64,000 nt of DNA from Trichobilharzia regenti (GCA_944472135.2 OX235262.1:82806903-82870902); one strand, 5' to 3'. Shown: positions 11,403 through 23,984, numbered from the stretch's first letter. The notes: generated from the sequence alone by a model not told the origin. Made by a program: numbers and translations.

Positions 11403-12132
11403 TATAACTTAAGACATCGTTAATGGGTTTGAGCCTTTATCAGTTTTTAATGTATTTAGTGGAGGGAATTCTGCATATTTTAGGTTTTTTCCCATGTTTT
11501 TATTTATTTTCCCCATGGAAAGTAGTTTGGAACCTCTCGAAATACTGTTTGCCCACACACCTCTATCCTTAACAGTAAGTTTGGCTGGAAGGATCAAGCT
11601 TGGTTTACTAAAACATACGAAAGTAACAGGGGGAAAAAGTAATCTGTTAGCGCTTAATAGGTTGTGGTTGTGATATTGTCTGTGTAACAGCATATATATA
11701 TATATATATATATTTCATTCTAACATTTTATTTAATAAATCCATTCGAATCAGTAGGGTGGCATAAGTTTCCTTCAATCTTTCCTATTGTTTGTTGATTT
11801 TGATTTATGCAAACCACTTTTAAGTAGTTTTGACTAATTCTCCTGTTAAAAATCTGTCACTTGTTTTTGATACTTCAAAGCATAAAATGATTGAGTACTT
11901 TGCCGTGTTAATTTTTAAATATGGATAGGGGTACAAACTGGTTTTATGGGTTATTTGAAGGTGCTTTCAGTCACACCTTTTTCTTTCATTTGAGTATTTC
12001 CATTGTCTACAATTTCTGTCATATATGAAAATGGTTTAAGACGTCTATCAAAAATTCTAAAAAATTGATTAGTGAACAGATAATATTCTTTTCGATAACT
12101 CCTTCTAAAGGTTCTACAGTTGTATAACTATT
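11403..12132. other. intergenic with a TA microsatellite
   Basis: TA tract at about 11692-11713; otherwise AT-rich sequence without recognised features. Confidence 0.4.
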
Positions 12133-12147
12133 ACTTCCAACCGTCTA
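12133..12147. repeat. target site duplication, left copy
   Basis: acttccaaccgtcta occurs here and exactly again at 13577-13591, flanking the minus-strand RTE insertion. Confidence 0.9.
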
Positions 12148-13576
12148 ATTATTATTATTTATTATTCCCTTGCTTTCCGAGTGGAACACATGGCGGCTTC
12201 AACAACACATCCCCACTTTGTTCTGTTTTCTGCCATCCTTTTCAGCTGGATCCATGGTTGACCAGACTCTCTCATCTCCTCCATGTCACCCTAGGACGAT
12301 CCACTTGTCACTTCTCATTCGGACTCCACTCGAGTGATGGCCTGGTGTGCGATGTCATTCGGTGGCCTCCTCAACGTATGCCCGATCCGTCTCCATGTTC
12401 TCTAACACTTTTGTTAAACAATCGGCTCTTGTGTGGTTTGTTCCCATAATTTCTTGTTGCTTATTCTTTCTGGCCATTTGATCCTCAGTATGGAGCCAGC
12501 GAAGTGGGCAGCTGTTAGTGAAAGTCTGCAACAAGCTGTTGGAAATCCTTTTTGTGACATGCAGTGCAAGTTTCTGACCCATATAGAAGAACTGACCTCA
12601 CATTGGAGGTGAAAATGTCAATCTTGTTCCTTATGCTGAGTGCGGAAGATTTCCAAACTGGTTTCAGGTTGATGAAGGCATGTCTTGCTTTACCAATGTT
12701 GTCTGACTTTTACATCTTCGTCCGTTCCGTGTGCCTGTAGTTGAAACTATGCTTCGTAGCCAGATAAGTGAAGGAAGCCACCTCTGTTAAATCTCTCCCG
12801 TTGGTGGTGATCGGCACTGGTTTTTGTTGTTGTTGAGTTGTTATCTTCATCACCTCCATCTCCGCCTTCTCTATGTTCACCTGCAGTCCTGTCTTCGCTG
12901 CCAGCCTGCCTCTTCAGCCAGTTTGTTGCTTTTCACTTTCAAGTCTTCGAGTTTGTGTTACATTAGACATATATCATCTGCGAAATCCAGATGTTCTAGA
13001 GTCTTCTTATTGGTGGTCCAGCGTATTCCTGACTCCTCACCCCCAACAGTCCACCATAATTAGGAATATCATCGGTGAAAATAGACAGCCGTGTCTTACT
13101 TCTGTATACACTTCGAACACCTTGCTGAGTTTTCCGTTGTTGACCACCTGACACGTGGCATTGTCATATAGCGAACTGTTGGATGAGGTTGAAAAAGACT
13201 TACGGCACTGCACACCGTAGTGTTGAAGTAGTTTCCAAATGACTTCTCGATCTACGCTGTCAAAAGCCTTTTTGGAAGTCGTTGAAGTTGAGGTAAAGGT
13301 TTGACTTCCATTCTATGCTTAGTTCTATGATGGCGATGCTTAGAGTTGCAATTTGTTCAGCACATGGTTTGCCTTTCCTGAGTCCAGCTTGTTCCTATTG
13401 GTGGGGCGGAGTTTTGTATCCAGTACATCCTTTATTCTCTCCGGGATGATGCGACTTAGTATTTTACTTGGCGTGAGTGGAAAAAAGCATTATTCCACGC
13501 CAGTTCTTGCAGAGGCCTAACTAGGTCGCCATTCTTTGGCAGTTTGACGAGGTAACTCTTCTTCCAATCAGTGAGC
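12148..13576 (-). mobile_element. RTE-like element, 5'-truncated, bounded by a 15-bp duplication
   Basis: Read on the minus strand it starts near WKKSYLVKLPKNG, passes FDSVDREV and the RT C-terminal part (for example KLALHVTKRISNSLLQTF), and ends with the tail (AAT)n at 12148-12165. Many frameshifts make it inactive. It is about 1.43 kb long and the target duplication is perfect, so the element boundaries are exact. Confidence 0.88.
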
Positions 13577-13591
13577 ACTTCCAACCGTCTA
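13577..13591. repeat. target site duplication, right copy
   Basis: Exact repeat of 12133-12147 (acttccaaccgtcta). Confidence 0.9.
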
Positions 13592-14991
13592 GTAACAATC
13601 AAATATATGTTTTCGTTAGATATGCAGAAACAAAAACTAACAGACTCAGGCTCTACAATTGCGTTCTCTTATAAATCTAACAGGATACTGGGTTGACTAT
13701 TATTATTTTAGCTATTCTTCTCACTAGTTATCTATGAATTTATAATTGTGGACTATGAGAGGGAATTTATTCGAAAAATAGCTAATTTGTTTCTTCAAAC
13801 ATTTGTTGTTGCTTTTAGTACATTTATTTTTTTACAATTCATATCCACTTAAATGAGATACAGTTCTTCACCAATATATCTGTAAATAGAACGGAAATAA
13901 AGATACGCTTTAAATGATTACTTATTAAGACAAACAACAACAAAGGACACCAATTGCCTTTAGGATGCCTCAGGAAAATTGTTCACTCGTGCTTATCTCT
14001 GTAAAGTCCGACTGTATATATGTGGTTAAGATAAGCAGGTGGTTTTTAGCTGAATGCACGGCATTATATACTACTCATGTCTGCCAATCAGTAGTATATG
14101 GTGTCATGCATATTATTCTTGCTTTCTTGATCCTGCTTTATGGCATCAGGCGGATCGCATATTGTGATCTGAATAATTTCGATCTGCACATGACACTGTG
14201 ATGAAATTTCACCTTTTTGACGTGTGTAAATTTCAGATTACGAGTTCAATTTTTACTGTCTTATTTACTCGGCCTCTGATGCAACTTGACACTAGAAAAT
14301 GCCAGTATACTCTCTGTGGAGGTCGTTTATAGTATTCCAATAGGCTTTGGAATTTAACCGTAGACGACAGTATTTCGTCGCCAAACGTGATAGCATCTTC
14401 AACACCAATTATCATTAAGATGTCTATCATGGTAGGATTGTATAACAACATATTACCTTTTTACAACTGTTATTGACACACTAACAACTTATTTGTCTTC
14501 TGTTTTTTTTTTCGTTTGATTTGTCATATCATCAAATGATATTGTGATTAAACCAGTTATAATGCGCATACACACATGCATAAATATACACACACAACTT
14601 GTTATGAATCATTGTAATAAGTAAGTGAATTATAACTGATTGAAAGCTGAGAATTCAGTCGATATATTCTGCATCTTATATATATGATATTGATTTTATT
14701 TTGGTTATTAGCAGTTGCACCCTCAGACTAAATGCGAAAGCAATAACACGTACTGTTGGATTTAACTTTGTCAAATATTTTACTTATGTGTTTGTGCTGG
14801 AATATATATATGAATATATATATATATATATACGTCAAGGTTTAATGTGTTACACCTTGCGCCAAGTTAACCGAATTTATTTGAATGAAACTGATTGCTT
14901 GATTAAGTAGAGAAGTGGTGAACGCTGATGCATAGTCATGCATTGGTTTAAGGAACTGAGTTTTAGGAAGAAAGCAAATAAAATCAATCAG
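13592..14991. other. intergenic with TA microsatellite
   Basis: AT-rich; TA tract near 14806-14831. No supported gene; the longest frames (78 and 72 codons) show no family signal. Confidence 0.4.
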
Positions 14992-15385
14992 ATGCTCACT
15001 AGTGACTGACTGAGTATAGGAGGAAGCTGCCTGGAGTTCCAGTTCCAGTGGGAAGTCGTGACCATTAGGGTCAATCAGGTCGGGTGTGAGGAGGACAAAT
15101 ACTCATTCGCTGTTGGTGGTGGCACTGAAAATCACAAATTTACAAAAGCTGGAATTCAGCGACCGTATGATTCCTTCTCACTGTCTGAATGAATAGTCAA
15201 CTGGTCGGTCTCATAACCTGAAAGCCCTGGTTTCGATTCCTAGCGGTGAGGCTATGTATGTGTGTGTGTGTTCCGCCCCAAAGACTCTCAACCTAGGATG
15301 AAACGGCTGCTGTCCAGTAGTACTTTCTGACTTTCAATGGTTCTCTGACTTATATCAATCCGTGATCAATCTTTTGAAACCAGTG
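14992..15385 (+). mobile_element. HH-SINE, full length but diverged
   Basis: Upstream block (ctagtgactgactgag ... gggaagtcgtgaccattagg), tRNA-like head with B box ggtttcgattcctagc, a GT microsatellite, hammerhead remnant (ctaggatgaaacggctgctg) and tail (atatcaatccgtgatcaatc). Confidence 0.7.
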
Positions 15386-16231
15386 GAATCCCTGCAAACT
15401 AACACTTGAAAATCGATAAGTTTGCGAATGAAACTAGTAAATCAAAATAACGGTCACCTGCAGTAAATACAAGGTGTAAATTAAAATAAAATATGAGGTA
15501 GTTCAATGGGGGCGGGGGGGGAATAATGTCCAAATTTTGGTATGCCCTAGCTTAATATTTTCATGATAGTCTATATACTGTTTAACTCAAGCAAGATTTT
15601 TTTCAATGAATAAACGTGTGTAAGCCAAAATTAATGATTGTTTTCTCGCCTTTAAAAAACTATGTTTGCAATTCATTTGTATACTGAGTTGTTTATTTGG
15701 ATTGAGGTAGCTACATCTTTCAAAAACAATTTAGTGAAATGCATAATTCAGTTTTTTTTCTCTATTTTTAAGGTAGTAAATGTGTTTATGTGATGCCCAC
15801 CAGTCATTAAAGTTATTCTGTTCTCTTACCTTTTCAAACTGAACGTCATCTTCCAATGATTTTATTTTGTTAGTTGACTGACTGTTTCTGTACTCAGTTA
15901 ACCTGTGAAGTGGTTAATATATATCAGAAAGTAAATGCACTCCACATAATTATAAAAAATAAGTAATTGAGGCAGCTTTCATTACAAACATGAGATGGCT
16001 TGTTTTTAAAGACTGTGAATTCGCGTGGCTGACCAAACCTCTTAGAGGATAGATACAAACCTTTGACCCAAAAGTCTGAATACTTCTCAGTTCTACCAAA
16101 TTCAGATATGAAGTAATTAAACTCCACATTTCGTTGTTTTATTTCCATCGGTACTTATTAGACGCCTACATGTTCTTCATGCTGTTATTTTTAATCAAAA
16201 CTTCTTATCAAATTATATTTGGCTACAGGTA
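15386..16231. other. intergenic, nothing recognised
   Basis: AT-rich with a G run near 15507-15520. Confidence 0.4.
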
Positions 16232-16475
16232 ATATTTGCGTCGGCGGCATAGCGGTAAGGACGCTCGCCGACCACGCATTTGGTCCGGGGTTCGATACCC
16301 GGCCACTGGACGCACTTCTTTACCTCGCTAAGCCACAAATAATGCTGGTAAAGAAGAAAGGTTGGACATGAGGCTAGTAACCGCATCCTGTAAAATAAAC
16401 ACTGCTACAGAAACTTCAAGTTACTAGCTTGAGGCCCTATGTTCCACTGGGGAACGTGAAGGAAAAAATATTTTC
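16232..16475 (+). mobile_element. RT-SINE
   Basis: Head gcgtcggcggcatagcggta with B box ggggttcgatacccgg, middle block (tttacctcgctaagcc, ggctagtaacc), and 3' end ggccctatgttccactgggg shared with the RTE 3' end. A possible short aatattt duplication flanks it. Confidence 0.8.
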
Positions 16476-18182
16476 CCTCTTGAAAGTTGAGGTTTACCAT
16501 TCGAAATACACATGTCTTAGATATATCAGTTGATTAAGGCTCAATGCATCATCCTCAAACATATCTTTAGCACCTACCATTATTTACTCTTTAAAATTAA
16601 GTGTTCACATTCAAACAGTACTGTGAAAAGAAACCTATGATCAAAAGAAGCCTATATGATACTGGTATTTAGCAACCGTCTTTCACAACAGCTTTCAGTT
16701 AAGCTGGAGCAGAATGTTTCGTATTCCATTTACTCTTTATTCCATCAATTCCATTAATTATACAAGTTCTAGTGTGTTAGAGGATTTATTTTATGCATAC
16801 TAAGAATTGTTTCTTTGGGCTAACCATTTTCGGTAATTACGCAAATAAGTGATTCAGCCGACAACTTTTGTGTACAGGTATTATTATTGGTTGCTATCAA
16901 TTTTTTTTATAAGCTGTTAGATGACTATGTCAATTTCAGTGTGGTGTGTGTGTGTGTGCATGATGGATATCCTCAGTTACACACATTCAGGTACTTAAAT
17001 CACGCTTCCATATCATAGATTACAGCGTGCTCATGGTGGTATGGAAAGTGTGGAATCGGGAAAATAGACTTAATGTGTTCTGTTTATCCAGAAACTAAGT
17101 TTGCTTGTGGTTTTCACATTTGCTGTTTCAAGGCTTCAGTTAGTCTAGGTTCTTTAGACACTATCATCGTGGATACACTTAAACTCAATCTGTCTTCCTC
17201 ACTGACCATCACAGTGTTATTAGTATAGAAAGCGAGTGGTGACCTTACATATTCACTCACCATTGTTTTTATTAAATTGTTCATAACTTGTAATCACACT
17301 GTGTACTCCTATTTTGATTTATGACCATATTTGTGTTTACACATGAAGGAAGTGGATTTTAGTAAATCAAACGCTTTTTTTTCAATATTTAGGACACGCC
17401 TCACACGTACTCTTCTGAATTCTTTCATTCTTATCCATGCATTGTTCCCCTTTAACTGATTTAATAAATCAACAAGTGAATGGTTGATTCATGCAGCGAA
17501 GCATTGGGATGCAATGTTAGTTGTATCGAGATCAGCAGCTTTTCATGCACCGTGACTCCCTAGATAAAGTCATGAAGATTTTGTCACAGCGTTCCATCTG
17601 TTATTACGTGTAGCTTGAGTTGAAATCAATAGCTACTATTTTGTAATTAATTTTCTTGTGCAAAAGTAATGAAGACTGTTTCAACACATATATGTATTAT
17701 GTTTGGCTACTTTGGCCTGTTTTTTTCCTCCTTTCTTAAACGCTTTCTTTTGTAGTCAGTGAGGGCAGATCACTAAGTGGATATAGTTCTGTTATATTCG
17801 ATCTGGTTATGAGTTATGATGTGCTTTTTCAAGTGTATAGCCTCCTCATTGTTGAAGCTACCCAAAGCCTATTTTTATCTGTATGAGTTGTTCGTGTTGC
17901 ATTGTTGATGTGTGACCTTGCTCAAACTTAGAGGAATGGGTTATTTTATACATTTCCAATGACAAATTACTGTGATATCTTTTTTTCCTTAAGGGGTATA
18001 GTATATTGTTAAAAGTCTTGAAGTGGATGAGTAAAATTTTGGCATGGTTTTACATAGTTTTGAAGTGGAACTGTTTGAGAGTTAAATCTTTGTAAACTGT
18101 GAGAGCAATAGCTTTACTTCTACCACGATTGGTTATATGTACCTATTTCTTCTCTTATACTCATATGAAAAGTAGTTTTTAT
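16476..18182. other. intergenic, nothing recognised
   Basis: AT-rich with a GT tract near 16942-16958; no coding or repeat signal that I can support. Confidence 0.4.
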
Positions 18183-18250
18183 TCCCTTGAGTTCCGTGTG
18201 GAGTATAAAGCTTCAATCTTGAGCTTCAAAGTTTCAGTGGCAGTGGTGCA
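18183..18250 (-). mobile_element. RT-SINE or RTE 3' end fragment
   Basis: Reverse complement reads gccactgaaactttgaagct, then gaagctttatactccac and aactcaaggga, a diverged RT-SINE/RTE 3' end. Confidence 0.5.
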
Positions 18251-18254
18251 TGAT

Positions 18255-19065
18255 AGGATTCTGTCTGTCTGTCTGTTTTCGACATAGAACTTTGCACAAA
18301 TGTGCGGAAGTTCAAGTCGCCACACTCCGTGTAGCACGCGAAGCAAGAGAAGAAAGTACAAGAAAAGCATAATAGAAACAGTGAGCAGAGGTGTGAGACA
18401 AAGGAGGAGTAATAACGAAGAACAAAACAGTTTCATTGGAGATCATAAGTCACAAGGAGTGGATGCATCTGCGCCACTGAGAACGATTTTGAGCCATGTC
18501 ACCAATTGTTTCCAACCATAGATTTTTACCGTCCTGAGGACCCCAACCAGTCAGGAAGTCTACACCTTCCTACATGGCTTAGACCAACTGTTGTGGATTT
18601 CATTGACTGATGCCAAGTTTTTGTTTGACCGCCGCTAGCTGTTTTCCAGCCTGGCCCTATATCCGCTAACATTGCTCGTCGAGGGAGGCGATGGCTTGGC
18701 ATGCGTAACACATGTCCTAACTATCTCAGTCTTTGTAACTTCACAACCTCATCGATTGATTTCCCCTGTTTACCTAGCACTCTACGCCTAACCTCCATGT
18801 TGCTCACCTTATTATGCCACTTTACACGGGAAATAGAGCACAGGCACCTATGATCAAAGACAGCTAGTCTTTTCATGTCTTCCACTCTCAGTGGCCAGGT
18901 CTCAGCTGGCCGTTAAGGAGGACGGAGCGGACTGATAAGCAGTACACTCGCCCTTTGGTCGATAGTCGAACATCTCGTCTACGCCAGAGTCGGCGTAAAC
19001 TGGCAAATGCGAAACGAGCCCCCTGTATCCATGCTGAGATAGGATTACTGGTCTGACACCCAAAC
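18255..19065 (-). mobile_element. GDMAQNR-family LINE, 3' half
   Basis: The 3' end has a (CTGT)n tract at 18260-18276. Upstream on the minus strand come the C-terminal parts ([39 protein letters not shown], then the ATG-GCT-CAA-AAT block for MAQNR), [12 protein letters not shown] and a decayed RT part. Frameshifts are present. Confidence 0.75.
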
Positions 19066-19074
19066 CTCTCCTAA

Positions 19075-19180
19075 TACGGGCTAAGCTAAGCTAAGTCTAG
19101 GAGAGGGTTTGCCCGGAGTCGAAACCCGAACCAGTTACATGGTTGGCGAGCATACTACCACTAAACCACTGGTGCACTGA
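19075..19180 (-). mobile_element. RT-SINE/AT-SINE head fragment
   Basis: Reversed tRNA-like head with accagtggtttagtggtagt (A box) and ggttcgggtttcgac (B box). Confidence 0.5.
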
Positions 19181-19190
19181 TATGATAAAT

Positions 19191-19902
19191 AGATTTCTTT
19201 ATATTTCACACACTGTTATCTTCCCCACAATATATATATATATATATATATAGCAATGAAAAAGTATTAGTTTGTAATACTTCACGATTGTAATCTATAA
19301 CATAACTGATCTTGCCTGTAAAAATGGCTTGCATTTCTTGTAAACACCCGTTTATAAGAAAATATGAACTATTATTATTATTATTAGTCTACATTGGCTA
19401 CACTTAACTTCTGGTGTTACTCAGGATGAAAATGCTGACACAATTATACGAATACATCACCTATTTTAAATTAATACGCCATTTGGATATAAATCAAGAA
19501 TAAGATTCGATGCCGTACACACCAAAGTTATATGAGGGAAATGACTTCAAACTTTATTATTTTCCCAAGTATTTGTAATCCATCCAAAAAGTGGGTTTTT
19601 TTTTGTGTTAATGCGAAGGCAGTGTTTCTACATATTACTTGATGTGCTCCACTCGCCAGCAGATTGTTCCCACAAACTAAAGACAAAAAAGGACAGCAAC
19701 CGTGTAATTTCACTATAAACCAAATTTATGTAATTTAAATAATACTTATCCATGCCTGTGCAATTGGTGTGTCCTACATAGGTAGGAATAAATATGTATT
19801 TTATTATATTATTATTAAATATGCTTACTAATCGTATATGTAATTTATCATATTGATGATGCCTGTAAACTGGCGTCCCTCATGTACAAAAAATGAGCAT
19901 AT
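19191..19902. other. intergenic with TA and ATT microsatellites
   Basis: TA tract 19227-19252 and TTA repeats near 19370-19387. No gene seen. Confidence 0.4.
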
Positions 19903-20108
19903 ATATATTGCTTTGGTGGCATAGCGATTAGGACGCTCGCCGATCATGCACATGGTCCGGGGTTCGATCCTCGGCTGATACACTCCGTTATCTCGCTAAG
20001 CTGGTAAAGAGGGGAGGTTTGGCATAAGGCTAGCAACCCCATCCTGTAAAAATAAACCCTGCTACAGAAACTTCAAGCTTCAAGCTTGTAGCCCTATATT
20101 CCACTGGG
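19903..20108 (+). mobile_element. RT-SINE, head to tail with an AT-SINE
   Basis: Head ttggtggcatagcgattagg, B box ggggttcgatcctcgg, middle block, and 3' end gtagccctatattccactgg. Confidence 0.8.
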
Positions 20109-20112
20109 TACG

Positions 20113-20310
20113 TGAATATAGCGTCGGTGGCACAGTGGTTGGGACTCTTGCCGACCATGCACATGGTCCGGGGTTCGAGCCCACGCCGGCGCACATCTGA
20201 TATCTATGGTCGGCCTGCAAAATTTGGGCTACCGATATCCATGCTAAAAATTCCATACTTGTACCAAAAATACAGTGTGGAATGAAGCTGTAAATCAAAA
20301 AAAATATATA
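20113..20310 (+). mobile_element. AT-SINE
   Basis: Same head type (gcgtcggtggcacagtggtt, B box ggggttcgagccc) but a different 3' part (atggtcggcctgcaaaattt ... gaagctgtaaatc) ending in an A-run and TA tract. Confidence 0.8.
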
Positions 20311-21192
20311 TATATATATATATATATTTAGTGGCTCATAAACCTTCTAAATTATTCATTTGTCATAACCGATTTAATCTTAGGTTTGATTGTAGCTTTT
20401 ATCACCAAGTAATTGTTTTTGAATTAGATACTCATTAGCTCGCATTTATCGAACAGACTAAGTGATTCCGTTTGTGTTGCATTTTATTGACCTGGATAAT
20501 CTTAATGTGAATGTCGTGTTTGATGAGTACCACTGCCGATGAACGGTTCTGTCACCTTGGGGGTTAGAAGTGTTTTGAAACAAAGTGTAATTCACTCTTA
20601 AAGTGATTACAGACTATTCAGAAAGCAGTATACATCGTGTTTTGTGAAACTCTTTTGATTAGTTCAAAAAATGATGGTGAGCATTAAAATAAAGCACATA
20701 GTAGTAGCAGTAATAGTAGTATACTTTTGCCTTCTATTGTGTGTGTGTATGTGTTGTTTTGAAGACTGTGTGTTCGACAGTTTGAACTGATGCACTTCCT
20801 ACGCAAAGTTCTACTATGATTCTTCACTCAGTCATTGGCAATACTTTTCCTTAATTTTTTATTTTTGCATATACACATGTTTAATGCTTTTTTGAGTAGC
20901 ATCTTTCGGTAACTATATTTTTACTGAGTGTAGTTTTAGTGTAAAAGCGAAGAAAGTGATATTTCTACAACCAAACCCTAATGAACTCCCTCCCTCTCCC
21001 CACTGACAAATCTCCCATACGTTTTAATGAATTTTGAGAAGAAATTTTATTGTTATTGTTAAAACTATTCACTTGTGTTCTTAAGTTATCAAATGTATTC
21101 ATGAACATTGTTCATTGACTTCCAACTTACTGGTGCACATTTCTCAGGGATGAAGCAAAAATATCATCAGGAAAAAATAGTCCATGCTTCAG
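20311..21192. other. intergenic, nothing recognised
   Basis: AT-rich with a GT tract near 20740-20755. Confidence 0.4.
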
Positions 21193-21445
21193 ATTGATCA
21201 GTGCGTCAGTAGTTCCACAGTGGGATACTTGCCAACCATGTACGTAGTCCGGGATTCAGTTCCCCAGCCACAGCGTACTTCTAAACCCCACTTAACCAGT
21301 AGTAAGACCAATGAAGAAAGACGAAAAGTTGACTGTGAGGCTAGCAACCCTATCCTATCCCGTATAGAAAGTTAGACACCACTGCTACTGAAATTTCGAA
21401 GCTCAGGCTTGAAGCCCTGTATTCAGCTGGGGACGCAAAGGAACA
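21193..21445 (+). mobile_element. RT-SINE, diverged
   Basis: Head gcgtcagtagttccacagtg, middle block with gaggctagcaaccctatcct, 3' end gaagccctgtattcagctgg. Confidence 0.65.
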
Positions 21446-21469
21446 AGATAATAAAAATAAGTTACAGGA

Positions 21470-21818
21470 TTTCATCATGAGCTGACATTAGTTAGAGAAC
21501 CATTGGAAAACCTGCAGGGAGTACTGGACAGCTGTTTCGCCAGCCTAGTTAGGACTCTTCAGCAGTACGCACCCACCACAGGGGTTCGAACCCAGGACCT
21601 TCTGGTTACAAGGCGAGCTAGCTCGCAGACCATTAAGCCACTGGGACCCGATCCAGTGGCCAGTGCATGAATTCTAACTTCTGCCAATTCACGATATAGT
21701 GCAACCCCTAGCCAATGTGTTCGGCGAGTATTTGTGCTCACACTCGACCTGCTGCACCCTACTGGTCACGACTTCTCACTAGAACCCCAGGTAGCTACCT
21801 ACCCGAATAGGGCAAGTC
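21470..21818 (-). mobile_element. HH-SINE, nearly full length
   Basis: Tail, hammerhead (21521-21568), head with B box ggttcgaacccaggacct, and upstream block to cgaatagggcaagtcgct, where a TA tract starts. Confidence 0.85.
21521..21568 (-). ncRNA. hammerhead ribozyme in an HH-SINE, stem II enlarged
   Basis: On the minus strand: GTACTG, CTGAAGA, GTCC, loop, a 3' arm carrying a small insertion (GGCTGGC), GAAA, CAGCTG, TC, CAGTAC. Stems I and III, the core and the GTC cleavage triplet are intact; only the 3' side of stem II is disturbed. Confidence 0.55.
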
Positions 21819-21819
21819 G

Positions 21820-21858
<39 letters not shown>

Positions 21859-23014
21859 AGAAAAATGTGGTGTCTTAGCTCTACCCCTCTCACACTCTGT
21901 GTTGTACTCCTCTCTACTTCACTTCCCTTTCTTTCTTTCTTTCTTTCTTTGTCTTAATTGTCATGCTTAAAATTTCTTTCTTTTACTAAAATGAACAATA
22001 AGATGATTCAAAAGAGAGAGAAAAAACGATTCATATGATGAATAAACAATGACTATAGTGATTATAATGATGGTGCTGATGATGATCATAAAATGATAGC
22101 TGCCAAATATTAGAGTATTCTTTCTTGCTCTCTCTCTCTCTCCCTCTAATTTAAAAGTAATAGTTTGGTGATTCTTCTTCTGATAATTGCATTTTTATAG
22201 AATTTTAGCAAAAATAAGATTTTGTTTCTAAGTATATGAGCATATGTATAATTATTTTTTTTTGCAATACAGAAAAATCTTTTTGTATAGTAAAAAAGAA
22301 ACTTTTTTGTCATGATTAATACTAATCATAATAATAATAATAATTTTGTACTATTACTACTGTTCTAATTGTTCTAATCGATAGGGCTTATTTTTTCGCA
22401 CACAATAGAAACCACATTAAATGCGTATTAGCACTCACACACACACACAATCAACAATTACGTATGTCTGTGTGTGTGCGTATGTGCAGTCCACTACGCA
22501 TACACCACCACCACTGCTACTACGCACATGCACTTCAAATAGTTTGTGTGTACTTTAGAAACGAAAGGATAAAAAACCCATCGAATTGTGAAATTTTTGT
22601 CTTTAACTAGCAGCATGTGTTGCGTTGTTTTCCCTTGATAGTTTGTTTGCTTTTGTGTGTCTGTGTATTTGTGTGATGCTGTACTTACAACATTTATCCT
22701 CCTCCTCCTCTTGCATCTTGTATATGATGTAATAAAATACACAATATACATTCTGCCTTATTCTTAAAATATGTTTGCTTCTGTTTGTTTATTTGTTTAT
22801 TTATTTGGTGATGACAAGAATAGAAAACTTTTCCCAAATTATTCGACGGCTCTGTGTACTGTTGGATTGATTGTAGAGTAAAATAGAATGGATATTTCGG
22901 TGCTACTTGTGGTAATATGTCACTGTTGTTTTTTGTTGTTGTTGTTGTTGTTCGTTTTCAATTCCATAAAGTAGATAAAATCTCTTACTGTGATTTTGCC
23001 TAATTTTATCAACT
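21819..23014. other. repeat-poor intergenic stretch with microsatellites
   Basis: TA tract 21819-21856, TTTC repeats near 21928-21950, CT near 22126-22146, AC near 22435-22450, GTT near 22926-22954. No mobile element is recognisable over about 1.1 kb, and no coding exon can be supported. Confidence 0.4.
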
Positions 23015-23315
23015 AAAGACCAGTGAGGTCCAATGAGATGTCACGTGTGTGGATTGGATGTCCCACCAACGACAATGGTTGGGGTCGCGCTAAATCACGA
23101 ATTGGTAGAAGTTAGAATTCATGAGCCATTGAATCGGGTCCCAGTGGCTGAATGGTATGCGAGCTTGCTGGCCTTGTAACCGGAAGGTCCTTGGTTCGAA
23201 TCCTGGAGGTGGGTGCGTACTGCCGATGATTCCAAAAACTAGGATGAAATAGAAGCTGTCCAGTACTCTAACTGATATCAATCCGTGATCAACTCGTAAA
23301 AACATAACTAACCCT
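23015..23315 (+). mobile_element. HH-SINE
   Basis: Upstream block (ccagtgaggtccaatgagat), head with B box ggttcgaatcctgg, hammerhead remnant (cgatgattcc, ggatgaaatag) and tail ending tcaactcgtaaaaacataac. Confidence 0.8.
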
Positions 23316-23344
23316 TACAAACCAAACTATAGACAACTAAAGAA

Positions 23345-23600
23345 TATATTATTATTATTCTCTTGAGCTTCAACAATACATTTCCACTTTGTTCTATTTT
23401 CTGCTGTCCTCTTCATTCGAGCCTACGATTACCCTTAATCACTCGTCTCCTCCTCGCACAATCTCCTCAATGTTACCCTCTCACTGACAGCCCACTCGTT
23501 GCTTCCCAGTGGGGTTCCAATGGAGTGATGGCCTTATGCGTGATGTCATTCGACCCATCTCCATTTTCTTATACATGTGAGAAATTATTGGATAATGATT
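23345..23600 (-). mobile_element. RTE 3' fragment, old
   Basis: Starts with the reversed AAT-type tail (attattattctcttgagctt) and continues as the decayed reverse of the RTE C-terminal part. Confidence 0.6.
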
Positions 23601-23654
23601 AACAGTGGAATTTAGTATGTGCATATTTCATCTAATTTTGGTAGTCGTCACCTG

Positions 23655-23785
23655 AGTGTATCTTGAATCCCTTTTGAGTGACTGATGGTGCTGCCATTGA
23701 TGCTCGAACCTAACAGCTATCACTTCAAAAGCCAGAGCGTCGTTATCCACTAGGCCACTTGTACCACGATAGCTGTTTCTTGTAC
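23655..23785 (-). mobile_element. another tRNA-headed short element
   Basis: On the minus strand it has gtggcctagtggataacg (A box) and ttaggttcgagcatc (B box). A related plus-strand head is at 24730. It differs from the three named SINE types. Confidence 0.45.
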
Positions 23786-23984
23786 AACGAGTATCAGTTG
23801 TATCAGTTTACTGAAGTCAGTTTTGCTTTTTCAATTGATTGACTGGACCGAAATGTTTGGCCACAGTTAACGTATCGGCTCCTAGTACACAGACTTCAAT
23901 AAATAATAACCGATACCTTCTGAACAAAAAGTGACTCTTGTGGCCCAAGTGACTAACTGACTGACAGGAGAGCTTCTTGTGCTC

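Noticed and set aside
16232..16310. tRNA genes at SINE heads (here and in many copies)
   Set aside because: A and B boxes are present, but no anticodon arm or acceptor stem folds, and the sequence continues into SINE bodies.
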